Assembly (NCBI RefSeq): GCF_014898055.3
Contig: NW_023600993.1
Span: 20,550,850 to 20,614,849 of the forward strand
DNA length: 64,000 nt
Origin: Talpa occidentalis
Taxonomy: Eukaryota > Chordata > Mammalia > Eulipotyphla > Talpidae
Reading direction: 5' to 3'
Made by a program: the position numbers and the translations under genes. The notes below the pieces were generated by a model, which saw only the letters and a program-made list of their open reading frames with translations, was not told where the DNA came from and did no database searches. This document shows, in pieces, positions 32,884-45,150 of this stretch (its first letter is position 1; each line of letters begins with the position of its first letter).

Positions 32884-35800
32884 CTCTCCAAATCTGTATG
32901 TCTTCAAAGGCTTGTGACAACTGTATCACATATATCCTGAGGTCAAAGGTTGAAAACCAAGTATACAGAAGCTGTCAAATTGAACAAATATCACCAAAAC
33001 TGCCCAAACCTAAATTGCAGCCATTCTGCCGAAATAGTCTATTTACGTCTTCATTTTGCAATTTGTTTTGGTGGTAAGATGAAAATGCTGTAATCAAATG
33101 TAGATAAACTTCTTAAGTCTCAAAACACATGATTTCCTTCACAGGACCCAGGGGTACTGAATTTTTCTTGCATGCTTCCCCACTCCGCCCCCATAGAATC
33201 TACATTAAAGAACACAACTAGTTCATCCATATGTACCAATAAGTAATGTGCATTAACAGGAGCACGAACTTTTGTATGATGTTAATATTTATTCCATTCT
33301 TTGTACCCTTAGAATCCAAATCCACAAGAAACATCACCGGGGGTTTCAAAGACACCGATGCAGCTTAGCAGACAGGATGTGCCGTCTGCAAGCCCACACC
33401 GCCTTAAGGGCTGCCAGACCGAGTCAAGCATGTTCCTCTGTGCCATGTGTCAGGGATGATATGTCAACCCGTTACCCATGAAAACCATTCGGGGTTTGTT
33501 AGCAAATAGTGGTCTGATGCAGATGGGGGTACAAGCCTTTGTGGAGAGGTCTGTTTTGATATTGCCTCTTGCGGAGGGAGGGCAGCTTTAAGCAACCCAG
33601 CTATAATCAAATTATACATTCACTTCAAAGTTAAAGGGTGTGATTATAGCAGATGAATCTGAAGCTGCAACACTGATTCTTCCTATTAAGTAATATACTT
33701 CGATTTCTGAGTCTTAGGACTACCTGGCAGTCAGTGCTAACCGCTCTGTAAAGCCTTAGCATTTATCTACTGTGTGACAATTACACACCAAAACTTTAAG
33801 TGTCTCTTATGTGTTTTTTAATTTTAATATCAGGTTGTGCATTATTTGAGGAAAAGGAATTTCTATTCCACACTGGCACTGCTTTCCTGAAAGCCTATTG
33901 ACAATATAGAACAAAAAAGTACACACTGTTTAATTGATTTATGGGTCCTCTGTCTCCAATTCTAGTCTAATGCTGTTTGGGCCCCAACAATCTCAAATTT
34001 CTAACTTGTGAAAATGATCAATTTTCATTCTCAACAACCTCATAAGGTTATTTTGAAGATAGATTCTGAATTCCTTTAAAAAGAGAGATTGATTTTATTT
34101 TCTCACTCTCCCGGCACCCCTCAGGCATCATGCGTGTGTGACTCAAGCTTACGACATTCCCACTCCACTGTATTTGTCTGTGCCCCCTTTTCAACTCAGA
34201 TAGTCCTGGCAACTGGACTATCAGGACAGGGACTCTGCTGTTACAAGGTCCTGGGTATTGGGGTCATCTGGGGGTTGGGAAGACACTCAGCCCCTCTCTA
34301 CAGATCACATCATGGGGATACAAGGGGTGATTTCAGATTGGGGCTGTGTTTTCTTCTCTCCTGTGGATATGAGTGTGTTTGGCCAGATGGAAAAACCAAT
34401 GTAGAAGGTTAAGGGAAATCAATCTGTGGCCTTTGAGGATCTTTGGTGAGGATTAGGAAGTAGGAAGCCAGACTTAATATTGGAGGTGGGCAATCTCCAC
34501 TTTAGAGGGCAAGACTGCCTGGGGGGCTTTTAAATGCTGACAAAGGTCTCTCGGGCTTCAGGTTTCCTTCTCTACCTGGTGCTCTGATTGCATATCAAAG
34601 GGATGATGTTTGCCCGCATTTTGAAAAACAAAATAAATGAATACCAATTGCTCTCCAAGACCAAAAGCTCTATCCACTTCTCAGAACCGTCAAACAGCTT
34701 TAGGAAACAGTTTTTTGTTGTTGTTTTTGAAAGCAGCCCTCTTTTTACAAGTGTTTTGTAACGGGAAGGAAATACATGGAAAATGATAGTGGTTGTTGTT
34801 TGGGACCTGGACCTGTGTACAAACTGTTTTTCTCCATTCTGCTTCTCTATATCTTCTGAATAATCTATTATTCTACTGGATAAGTATATTACAATATAAT
34901 ACTAAACGAAAAAAAATTCAAAGCCAACCTCCTAAATGAAGAGTCCCTCAACCAAGCATATATCTTACCCTTGAATTTTTCTGCTTTGAGTGTGTTCCCT
35001 TTAGTACATGAGAACTCTTTCAATTTCAACTGGACATTAAATGCAAGAATTTCGATGTAACTTTTATTCCTTTTTCCTTCTCCTATTCCCAACAAGTCTT
35101 CCCGGATCAACACTTGGATTTTTCAGCTTAAACGGATATATGGGGCTCAGAAATTGCTCAAAGACTGCAAAGTGTAGAATTCCATTTTTTCCCTCCATTT
35201 TAATTTCCTTTAGCAATTTAGCACTTCTTTTCAAATCACACATATAGAAAAAAACAGAGAAATTTCTTAACACCCCTTTGGCAAATCACATGGAAAGAAC
35301 TGCCACTGTTTCTATTTACATGCTTTGGGCAAGTTATATTTCAAGTAAAGAGCTTCATCTCAAAACCAAAGAATTTTTAAAAAAAGTCCTTTGTAAGCAA
35401 CTAATGCCTTCAGACAAGATGTACTAGGAAAAGCAAAACACAACCCACCATTTTATACAGTAATTTAAGAAGAATGTACATCTAAGTATGATGTACTATG
35501 ATGTTTGGGTTCGATGAGTCAGGTGAAACTTCCCTCCTAAATTTTCTGCTCTAAGCTTCCATTAATACCAAATATTACACTTCTAACTAGGAATTCTTAG
35601 AGAAAATGCCATGTCAATACAAAATACGTTTTGTACTTTTTTTTTTTAGCTCTATGGCAACATTTACATGAGTCAGAACACAAATTTTTAGTAGAAATAA
35701 ATCATATTTTATTTTAGTGAAAATAAAGTCACATGGCTCAGAAGTTTTTAAATCTCACTGTTCACACTTTCAGCACATTATTATATTCGGCAGCAACTGA

Positions 35801-36834
35801 TAAGTTGCAGGAAAGGTTTCAATTCTGTATCGGGGAAATTCACTTAGTTTTAGATGAATGTATTTCTCCAATATTCAAACTCTTCTGAAGTTTGCTTTTG
35901 TTTGGGAGATAAATTGTACTTATTTAGGGAGAATGTGAGTTCAAGGGAGAGCAATTATTATAAAAATGAAATCTCCCTTTAACTCTGAAGGTACCTTAAA
36001 ATATAAGTAACAAATGCGAATAACTTGAACTCTTATGGCCCAGGGAATATTCATGTAGTCATTTATTATTTGGAAACTATAAAACTAGAATTTAAATTTA
36101 TATGAATTCATACTAATAAACATTTTCTCCATTCATTGCAATTTCTAATTTTGGCTTTTTTGGAAAGTCATAATTACCCCCCAAAACAGTGTCTTCTATG
36201 TCCATATTGATTAAGGGTTTTCAAGCAGCTTTTCCCTCTCTTTCTTATTAATAAAAGTATCTTCAATTTATTAAATTCAAGATTTGAAGGACAAGGAAAA
36301 TTTCTTCCCATGCAGTTTCACTTTTGTATATTTGCCTTTCAGTTAATTTTAAATTATGCAATTGAACATTTCTTTGGTTGTTAAAAAGTGAGTTTAGCCT
36401 GCTAAGATTCTTCAGGAAAACTTCCTTTGTTACCAGTGAAACTTTTTTTTTTAAATTTCAGAATTAATAAATCACTTTTCTAGAACTTGGGAAGACTTTT
36501 GATAAGGATGTTAGACTCAACTTTCCAACTCTGCCTCTGCTTTGCTGGGACACCTGGGATACCCGACATTTACAATTCAAACAGATGATAGTGGAAGTTA
36601 GACTTTACCTTGGAAATAAATGGAAACTGTACTTTAAGAGAATACCACATACACACACACACTTCAAACAGCGAAATATTTTGGCTTTTCTTTGTTTTTT
36701 TTTAAATAAATTATTTTGTATGAGGAAAATTTCTTTGGATAAGGAATTTTCTAGATACAGTTAAAATACGATTTGTTTGGTCAACATTCTTAAATAATAA
36801 TTTTTATAAAAATTAATGTGTTATTTCATCAATC
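32884..36834. other. Longest block with no recognisable repeat
   Basis: Nearly 4 kb without any SINE, L1, L2, MIR or LTR that I can recognise. ORFs at 34089-34412 (+) and 33272-33481 (+) carry no known motif. 33330-33740 has a moderate CpG content compared with its surroundings. Candidate regulatory DNA by exclusion only. Confidence 0.45.
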
Positions 36835-36923
36835 AATGCTGGTTGGTTTTTTTTTTTATTAAATAATAAATTTTATTTTTATATTCCCCCATACAACTGC
36901 ACATGCCCCATTCTGACCCCAAT

Positions 36924-36948
36924 CCCTCCCCTCCCCGCCCCCCACCCC
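36924..36948 (-). other. G-quadruplex candidate in the LINE-1 3' UTR
   Basis: Five C-runs of 3-6 on +, hence five G-runs on the LINE-1 sense strand. A G-rich 3' UTR tract is a known feature of mammalian L1. Confidence 0.75.
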
Positions 36949-37039
36949 TCATAGAGTGTTTCTGGTTCATAGTTTTTTGTTGATTTTGATTTTCACTTTC
37001 TTATAGTTATTCATTTTCCTGGTCCCTTATTTAAGTTTT

Positions 37040-37641
37040 CTAGATTCCTGCTGTGAGTGAGACCATCCGGTATTTTTCTTTTTCTTTTTGGCTTATTTCG
37101 CTGAGCATGATCCCTTCCAGCGCCATCCATGTTGCTGCAAATTGCATGTGTTTATCTTTTTTGAATGCTGAGTAATATTCCATGGTATATATGTACCACA
37201 TCTTCTTGATCCAGTCATCTATTTTTGGGCATTTGGGCTGTTTCCAAAGCTTAGCTATTGTAAACAGTGCTGCTATAAACATAGGGGTGCAGGTGTTCTT
37301 TGGAATTGATGTTTCTGTGTCCTTTGGGTAAATACCTAGGAGTGGAATTGCTGGATCATATGGAAGCTCTATGTTTAGTAGGTCCAGAAATCTCCACACA
37401 GCTCTCCATAGTGGTTGGACCAGTTTGCACTCCCACCAGCAGTGCAGGAGAGTTCCTTTTTCTCCACAACCTCGCCAACATTTGTTGTTGCTAGTTTTTT
37501 TAATATGTGCCATTCTCACTGGTGTAAGATGGTATCTCATAGTAGTTTTGATTTGCATTTCCCTGATGACAAGTGATGTTGAACATTTTTTCATATGTCT
37601 GTTGGCCATTTGCATTTCCTCTTCAGAGAAGTTTCTTTTTA
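37040..37641 (-). pseudogene. LINE-1 ORF2 C-terminal fragment, reading frame still open
   Basis: About 200 codons with no stop until 37040. Visible: [20 protein letters not shown] near the N side, the Cys-rich C-terminal motif [18 protein letters not shown] (CX3CX7HX4C), [26 protein letters not shown] and [18 protein letters not shown]. In a full L1 this is the region after reverse transcriptase. Endonuclease and reverse transcriptase domains are missing, so the fragment cannot mobilise. The M at 37615 is internal, not a real start. Confidence 0.93.
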
Positions 37642-37854
37642 AATGCTGGTTGTTTTAAACTAAATCATCTATGCAGGAATTAAGTTAGAAGTGAGATCAT
37701 TTCCAACCTTAGTTGGTGGAGCTTAAATTAATCTGAATATATTTTATTTATTATTTATATATTTTTTAATTAACCATTTAATTTATATATTTTAAAATTA
37801 ATCAAATTAACCATTTGGTTTTAATGCTTATCTTTTGCCCGATCCTTTGTTTGG

Positions 37855-38250
37855 TTTCTCTACATTTAAAATCTAGTATTTTTCTTTCTCCTTCTAGCTT
37901 ATTTTGCTTAGCATAATACCTTCCAGCTCCATCCATGTTGCCATAAGTTTATCCTTTTTGATGGCTGAGTAGTATTCCACCGCATGGAATATTCTTTATC
38001 CATTCATCTGTTTTTTGGTCACTTAGGTTGTTTCCATATCTTGGCTATTAAAAACAGTGCTGCAATAAATATAGGAGTTCAGGTTTCCTTTCAAATTAGT
38101 GTTTCTGTGTCCTTTGGGTAGATACCTAGGAGTAGAATTGCTGGGTCATATGGAAGATCGTTTTTAGTCTTTTGACGAACCTCCATACTTCTTTCCATAG
38201 GGACTGGATCAGTCTACATTCCCACCAATACTCTAAGAGGGCTCCAAACG
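37855..38250 (-). repeat. Older LINE-1 fragment, antisense
   Basis: Repeats the antisense ORF2-end pattern of the neighbouring copy ('ttattttgcttagcataata', 'gagtagtattccaccg', 'tgtcctttgggtagatacct', 'gaattgctgggtcatatgg') with more substitutions and indels. Confidence 0.9.
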
Positions 38251-38609
38251 AAGAAGCACCAAAATATATTGGAATCGATTTTAAAAAATAATCTCCAGAA
38301 GAGTGTAAAAACTTCCTCTTTCATGTATCAGGAGTTATACTAGAATTAGTCTCCCTTATGGCCTGGGTCAGTTGCCTCAAATTATTACATAGGAAGGTTT
38401 CCAGGATATATTTTTTTCTTTCAGAGGTAAGAAAGGCACTATGTCATTTCAAACAAGTAAATTCGATGAGTAGATTTCTAACACTGTAATTAAATACTGC
38501 GCTCATCTAAAGATCTGGATAACAATGCTTATCACACTTTTTTTTTGTATTTATCACACTTTTGATGGACGTAAGCCAATGCAAATTTAGTTGTGTCTCT
38601 CTCTTACTT
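38251..38609. other. No recognised feature
   Basis: Unique by eye. Confidence 0.45.
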
Positions 38610-38870
38610 AGAAACTTTCAATAGTTTCTGGTGGGTCCTTAGGATGAAGCCCCAGTGTACACAAAATCAGTGCAGATTTTCATCTGCACACCCTACCGCC
38701 CTGGCCTCACCTCTGTGCGCGCTCCCTCTAGCTTTGACTTTATGGCAGTTCTAGCACAAACACCTTTTTCTCCAGGAAGCCTGTCTGATTTACAGTCTCA
38801 ATGCAACTATGTTTTTATCGCCCAGCAACTCACTTGCAATTTACTGCATCACAATACTCACTGGATGCAA
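38610..38870 (+). repeat. L2
   Basis: 'ttaggatgaagccccagtgt', 'accctaccgccctggcctca', 'ctttttctccaggaagcctg' follow the L2 body order. Confidence 0.65.
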
Positions 38871-39135
38871 AGAAAAAAACCTATTCATTCTCTTTTGGGA
38901 TCATGACCCAGGTGTGACTGGCTCTCGGCAACAAGTCTTGCACAACAGCATATTTGGGTAAAAGATGAAGCCTCCTTTCTATATCACAAGACTGTGCACG
39001 TACAGCATGTGCTGTCAGATACATGCTCAGAAAAAAAACTTTCTACGCAGACAAATACTAAATGTACAAAATCGAAATCCTCAGTTTCCTAAATTCACTG
39101 GAACTTTAGGGAGAGTAAAAATCCATCATTTACTG

Positions 39136-39142
<7 letters not shown>

Positions 39143-39168
<26 letters not shown>
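39143..39168. repeat. (CA)13 microsatellite
   Basis: Uninterrupted AC tract. Confidence 0.95.
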
Positions 39169-39169
<1 letters not shown>

Positions 39170-39239
39170 TACCAGTTCAAAATTTGAGGAATGTATGGTT
39201 GTTTATTTTGACAAATTGATGAAGTTGATTTAAATTATT

Positions 39240-39522
39240 ATTTTTTAAAATATATGCTTTTTAAAATATTTATTTATGCACACAAGAGCTGGTGTGCAGG
39301 CCAGAGGTGTGGGGGGTGAGAAGATTCATCACAGACAGAGTGGGGAACAGAAAAGGCAGACTGACTGAAACACACTGCTGAGGGGAGCTACGGGTGAGAC
39401 AGGAGAGGTCTGCTGAGCAATGTGGGTTGCTCCATGGCCGGCCAGGGATCTAACTCGTGCTGCAGAGGCTGTGGACAGCTTTATAGGTTGCGTCTTAACC
39501 CCTTGAGCCACCATGGAGGGCC
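39240..39522 (-). mobile_element. tRNA-derived SINE, older subfamily
   Basis: Exact 13-bp duplication GATTTAAATTATT at 39227-39239 and 39523-39535. Full-length. Confidence 0.97.
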
Positions 39523-39535
39523 GATTTAAATTATT

Positions 39536-39844
39536 TATGATAATGCTTCATGGTATATTTTACAAAAGTAAGAAAGACATAGTTTAAAAGTTCTGGGCTT
39601 TCAAACCTTTTTTTTTTTGAAAGATGAAAGAGTGCAATTGTTTTTCCCTTTAAAATAGTATTAAAACAGCAGAACTTATGGAGTAACTAGGAGGGAAGTC
39701 TGTTCATGTTTTAGGGAATGTACATATTTTTACAATCAAGTTTATATCTGAAATAAAACTATACAGGTCTCATTTATGTCATCTTCCACATGAAGTCAGT
39801 TGCTGCTGAGTGGGGAAAGAAACACTTATCTACAAATGTGACTT
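39536..39844. other. No recognised feature
   Basis: Unique by eye. Confidence 0.45.
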
Positions 39845-39985
39845 TCTAGGTTAATAATAATAATGGTAACTAACACTTATTAAATGTTTACTGTGTGGTG
39901 AGCATTTTATTTATATTATTTCTTTGCATGCTTATAACGTCCTGGAAGGTAGGTTTTATCATTTCCAATCTGCCCATGTTTCTTT
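39845..39985 (+). repeat. MIR 5' half
   Basis: 'taactaacacttattaaatg', 'tttactgtgtggtgagcatt' and 'aacgtcctggaaggtaggtt' match MIR. Confidence 0.75.
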
Positions 39986-40524
39986 GTAGCATTTAAAACA
40001 AAACACTGACTGACTGAATTTCCAGGACAAACTCCTTTCCTTCTAATCTCATTCTTGAAGTTGGAGCCTTTCTGGTCTACATCAAATAGTTTCCTTCTGA
40101 TCTAAGAATTTGCAACCTTACACCCCGAACCAACTGGCCTGGTAAAGACTCAGTTGCCACTATCGACTCTCTTTTTCCAGTTAGCCTAATGAAGGTTTTT
40201 GATTGAGTAGCATTAGGTCAGATAAGATTTGATAAGAACAGAATGAATTTATGGTGCTGCCTTATTATTCTCCAGGATAAGGTCTCTGGCATTTAAGTAG
40301 AAACACTTATATAAAATACATTTACTGGGGCTGAAGGCACAGTTCAAATAACTTGCACTTGGTAATTAAACAACCATAACAATATTTGTATTCTTTTTAG
40401 AAATTTTGTAATTGTTTAAAAATGTAAGAGGTAATTGGAGTGTGAATCTAATTATCTCCACCATCAACTGACAAATGAATTACCCACATAGTTGAAACTG
40501 CTAAATTCTCTCACTGGTTTGTAG
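39986..40524. other. No recognised feature
   Basis: Unique by eye. Confidence 0.45.
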
Positions 40525-40735
40525 ATATTTATTAATCTCCTTGCCTGTATTTCAGGCCTTATGCTAGGGGCTGTCAACACAGTGGTGACCCAGACAGAAA
40601 TAAACTAACTCACAAATCAATTTGTAATTGCAAATTGTGATAAGAATTCTGAATGAGTTTAACAGGCATAAGAAATAGACATAACTCTAGGTACTTTAAG
40701 AAGGATGTGGAATAATACAAAGATTGGGTGTTTTT
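40525..40735 (-). repeat. L2 3' part, antisense
   Basis: 'tagatatttattaatctcct', 'tcaacacagtggtgacccag' and 'caaattgtgataagaattct' follow the antisense L2 3' end. It continues after an unclassified segment at 41195. Confidence 0.65.
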
Positions 40736-41194
40736 AAGAATCACTGGAAGGGGCAAAGGAGCAGTTTAGTCCTGGGCCTTCAGGACCAGCTCCTAGAATA
40801 CTGCAGAACTGTCCCACCAGTGGAGTCACCACAGTGGAACTTTGCCAGAACCAGGAACCCATTTCCAACCACTTAGGTTCTCCTTTGAAGCTGACTCTGA
40901 ATACCCAGGAAGCAACATCCAGGCTGTGTTCCTTGACTGAGCAAGCCAGATCAAGTTGCTACCTAGATCACTGATGCCACTGTTTGTGCTACTTCATTGT
41001 CAGGAATCTAAAAACTGGGACAGTCCGGAGTAAGCTTATGAATGCATGATGGTGTCAGCCAGTAGAAAATGCCAGGTGGAAGCTAATCAGTATCCAGACC
41101 CTTAGCTGCAAGGAGCTGGCAATAGAAGGAAGATGAAGTAGAGAGTCAGTGACTCCATCTAAAATGACCAGCACAAAATTGTGATTTAGTTTGG
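40736..41194. other. Unclassified segment interrupting an antisense L2
   Basis: About 460 bp that does not fit the L2 on either side. No terminal repeats or tail recognised. Could be an old inserted element or an extremely diverged L2 part. Confidence 0.35.
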
Positions 41195-41905
41195 GGACGG
41201 GGGAAGGCTTCTTTGAAGAAGGATCATTTCAGTTGAGAAGAGAAATGAGCAGAAGAAAGGCAGTCAAGGACTGAGATATGTTCTACAGTATCTTCATAAC
41301 GACATGAGTGGGGTTGGTGGTGGAGCAGAATGTATTAGAGAGAAGTGCAAGTGGCTGGAGAGGTAGCAAAGGCTGCTCAGGGAGGGCCTTCTTAATCACA
41401 TTCAAAATTTAGGATTTTACTTTAACTGCAATGGGATGTCACTGGACCATTTCAACAGGGGAAAAATGATCTGCTTTATATTGATGAAGGTTTCTCTAGC
41501 TGATGCGGTTTCAAGAAGGTGGCTTAAAGATGGCAGGAGAAGACGAGGGACTTGTGCAGTGGACTTATTGAGGAAACAGTAGTTCAAAAGGAGGGTTGTC
41601 ATGGAAGTAATGAAAAGAAGTGGAGTAACGTGGAGGCAGGGGTGGAGGACTTGGCAGTGGATTGTTGAACAGAGGGAAGAGGAAGGACAAGGATCCAAGC
41701 ATGACTCTTGACTCTCCAATTTGAGCAAAGAGGTGGGGTCTTGCATTTAGTGCAATGGGCCCCTTGGGGAGAGCAGGTTTGCGGAAGTTAACGACAATGG
41801 GATGTTTGAGATGCTTCTGAAATGCACAGCAGTAGATTTCCAGCATGTTTAGAAATGCATGGGAGTCTACAGATTGGTCAGTAGGAAAATGCAGGTAGAA
41901 GCTGG
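41195..41905 (-). repeat. L2 body, antisense
   Basis: 'gaaggcttctttgaagaagg', 'aatgggatgtcactggacca', 'aggggaaaaatgatctgctt' and 'gactcttgactctccaattt' follow antisense L2 in order over 700 bp. Confidence 0.75.
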
Positions 41906-43674
41906 AGGAGGACAGAGTGAAAAAGGGATATAAGTTAAAGAAACAGATTATGCATTAACTACCCCAAAAGGAAAAAAGCAAAACCAAATCTAGGAAAAGT
42001 GAAGAAGTCACTGATCATATATGTAATATTTTAGCAATAGTAGCTCTTGTTTCTCATCTTGTGTATTCTCTTTCTAGTTATTTTTTTCTTTCTCCTTTTC
42101 CTTCTCCTCTTGCCTCCTGCTATTACTTTCTTTCTATTTCAAAAAGTTTTTCCTAGGTTAATTTTGTTATTTTGTTCACAACATCAACTTACAAGTGAGA
42201 ACTTCAAGGGAAAAAAACTGATTCCAAAATTTTAAATTCTGCTGATTTTCTGAAGAGTTGTTTTGTCAAGTAAGAGTTACATTGGTATCTTTTCTCTCTC
42301 TCTCTTTTTTTTCTGAGTTGATAGATAAGTGAAAAAGAACTCAAGAGAGTATATAGATTTACTTTCCAGAATTCTTTGGGACAGGTCAAGACCTTGGCTA
42401 CCAAGGAGTACAGCAGTTAGTGATAGCACTGCTTGGAGGGAGGCATGAACTGACCTTAAATGCAGATTGTTAGGGGGAAATGAGACAACAAAATAGAGTT
42501 AAAGAGAGAGAAAAACCCAGTAAACATGCAATTCTCTTCCAAAATGGTTCATACTTGGAAAGAACTGCTTGTCAGCTGGGAACTCAATCGGAACTTGGTA
42601 CAGTGGTCTTGTCTTTTTTTTTTTTTTTTTTTTTTTTGTTACATGGTGGTTAAGTTCCAAGAACAAGCATTCCAAGAAAGCCAGGAAGAAGTTGCATTGT
42701 CTTTTAAGACTTCATCTCAGAAATAACATGCTCTTACTTCTACCATAGTCACAAGTGCACCCAGTTTAAGACAAAGGAACAAAAGACTGAATTCTCAATG
42801 GAAGGAGTTTTAAAACATCATTAAAGGAAGATCAGAGGATTGAAAGGAAATATTGTCACGGCCATTTTGGAAAATACAGTATTCCACCTGTCTAAAAACA
42901 GGGTTATTTTTCCATTTACTCAAGTCTTCTGTTGTGTCTCTCTGAATTTTAGATTTTACTCAGAGATTTGGCACACTAAAAATAGATTGTTCTGTTATAT
43001 TGTCTCATTTGATTCAATGTAATTGAAAGACTTTCTCTAATTATATTTCCTAACTAGTTATGTTGTACAGGTGTTAATTTTGTATCCATTTTCACTAGTA
43101 AATATTGTAGAGAGGTATTTATTTAAAATTTTCCACAATTACCATGCCATAATTTCTTGTTAATTTTAATTGTCAAGTGACAAGATTTCAACGGTATCAA
43201 TTATATCAGAGGATATGAGTCAGAAGTACAAGATCTATAACCACACAATTTGGCACAAATATTAATTAAACAATACTTTCCCTGATTTTGGTAAAATTAC
43301 TGAAATTTTATAGACTGAGGAAATGACGTACTCATTTTCTCTATTGTTATTACTACAGAATTCATAGCACCTCATCCACGTATGATGGTGAATTTAATTA
43401 CTGAAATAGCTTTGATTATATAAGATCTTTAAGGTACCCCCAATCAATATCTCATTTTCTGCTACACATATTGGTCTCTAAAACCCATATGATAGAATTG
43501 TGGAAACCAAATGGTACAGTACATAAAAAGGCACTCTCTAAATTTTAAAGCATGTTAGATATTATTTACTAATAATTAACCAATTGGCTGGAAGAAGAAC
43601 ACTCTCTAAGATCTAGGTCTAGTTCCTTAGCCTCCACTGTGGGTGGCTGTTTCCTATATGGAGGGTGGCACCTA
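41906..43674. other. Mostly unique, pyrimidine-rich in part
   Basis: 42055-42130 is a T/C-rich tract. 42290-42312 is (CT)n running into T. 42613-42637 is a 25-base T-run. No gene or named repeat. Confidence 0.45.
42613..42637. repeat. Poly(T) tract
   Basis: 25 consecutive T with no recognisable retroelement body to its right. Confidence 0.9.
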
Positions 43675-43682
43675 TACTCACG

Positions 43683-43917
43683 CGATTTATTTATTTATGC
43701 ATTCAAGAGCTGGGGTACAGGCCAGAGATGCAGGGGGGAGTGGGGGTGAGAGGATTCACCAGAGACAAAGCAGGGAGCAGAACAGGCAGAAGAACTGAAA
43801 TGCACTGCTGAAGGGAGCCAGAGGGTGAGACAGGAGAGGTCTGCTTTGCCATGTGGGTTGCTCCGGATTGCTTCATAGTGTGGTGCTTAACCCCTTGCGC
43901 CACCAGGGAGGCCCAAC
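43683..43917 (-). mobile_element. tRNA-derived SINE with internal deletion of the B box
   Basis: Duplication TACTCACG (43918-43925) with a near match at 43675-43682. Sequence jumps from GTTGCTCC to GGATTGCTTC near 43860-43866, dropping the B-box segment. The terminal A-run and TCTT are also missing. Confidence 0.9.
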
Positions 43918-43984
43918 TACTCACGTAATTTAAATGGGAATGAGGCTGTACTTTTGGAGGATCCTTCCCATGCTATGAAGCATT

Positions 43985-44310
43985 AGTCTGTAAGATTCTG
44001 CTTAAGAAATACTACGCCAAGTTTCCAGACCTGCAATGCATACAAGAGCCTTTGCCAAGGTGGTGAGGACCTGATGGAAACTTTTCTGGATTGTGGGTCT
44101 ATTCCTAAACAAAGGTCTGAGGGAGGAATTTCCTCACAAGACCATTACCTCAGGCCAGCCCCCAGGTCAGAGACCCAGAATAAACAATGCCTCTTCTGGA
44201 GTGACACTGGTTGGCACTCAGGACAGAGGAATGCCACGTTAAATTATTGAGATCATGGAGTTTCGGGGGGCATTCAGTAACCTACTTATACTGCGAGGGA
44301 CCCATATACA
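43985..44310 (+). mobile_element. Possible MaLR/ERVL LTR 3' part
   Basis: 'cagaataaacaatgcctctt' (AATAAA) and 'attattgagatcatggagtt', 'tcagtaacctacttatactg' resemble the 3' end of an old LTR. Weak. Confidence 0.35.
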
Positions 44311-44614
44311 TAAGAGAGTAGAAGGTGGGGGTAATACAGGGTCAAAAAATTATCTTTCGTTATTAAAATGTTTTATTTTAATGAAAATAAAATTATATTA
44401 ATATTATATTATCACTAATATTTATGCCTATTAGAGGTGATTTTTTTTCTTCTTTTTTTAATGCTTATCAATACTTTTCAACTCCCCATGTAGTGTTTGC
44501 ATAATTTAAAAATGAAAAGTTAATGTGTTAGTTACAAAACATTTGGAAAATACATGTAAGTAAAAATGAAGATCTTTCTACTTGTGTAACTCACTTTCAT
44601 CTCTCTTTTTATTC
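44311..44614. other. AT-rich, no recognised feature
   Basis: Includes A/T runs at 44360-44460. Nothing identified. Confidence 0.45.
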
Positions 44615-45150
44615 ATTAACAAGTATTTATTGATGTTCTACTACAGGACAAGCCCTATTCTGGCTGATATAACAGCGAGTGAAACTGGCCACATCCCTGG
44701 TGTGTACCTTCTAATGGGGAGAACACATTCACACACACACACACCTCTGTGATGATCCCATGGTAGAACAAAGAACAGAGTGTGGGGGTCCAGAGTGATG
44801 AGTGGAAGGGGAGGTGCTTTATATAATAGAGGTGTCAAGAAAGCTCTCTGATGAGATATTTGAGAAGACACCTAGATGAAGCCAGGAGTGAGTGAGCCAC
44901 ACAAATAGGTGGGGAAAGAGTGTTCCATAGAGTGCTAAGTTCCTGAGACAAGGTTCCTGTGTGTGTCTGTCTCAATGGAGGAGTGACAGAAAGACATGAG
45001 GGATGATAGTGGTATAGGGTGAGATTAGAGAGATGGAGGGGCCAGTTCATGTAGAAGTTTGTTGGACCCACCCAGGAAAGACTTCAGATTTAAGGAAGAG
45101 GCTGGAAAGTAGGCAGAGGTCAGCAGGAAGCTATTGCAATGTTCCAGCAG
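44615..45150 (-). repeat. L2, antisense
   Basis: 'attcattaacaagtatttat', 'tgatatttgagaagacacc', 'gggaaagagtgttccataga' and 'ggaagctattgcaatgttcc' follow antisense L2 over 500 bp. A short (CA)n lies at about 44730-44746. Confidence 0.8.

Larger units (their letters stand above)
36846..37641 (-). mobile_element. LINE-1, 5'-truncated, antisense
   Basis: A 796-bp 3' end of a LINE-1 with its poly(A) (T on +, about 36847-36858), a short 3' UTR holding a C-rich tract on + (36924-36948), and the ORF2 C-terminus. The duplication AATGCTGGTTG lies at 36835-36845 and 37642-37652. Well preserved, so fairly recent. Confidence 0.95.

Noticed and set aside
37040..37615. 191-codon ORF as a host gene
   Set aside because: It is the LINE-1 ORF2 C-terminus, shown by its motifs, the poly(A) and the target-site duplication.
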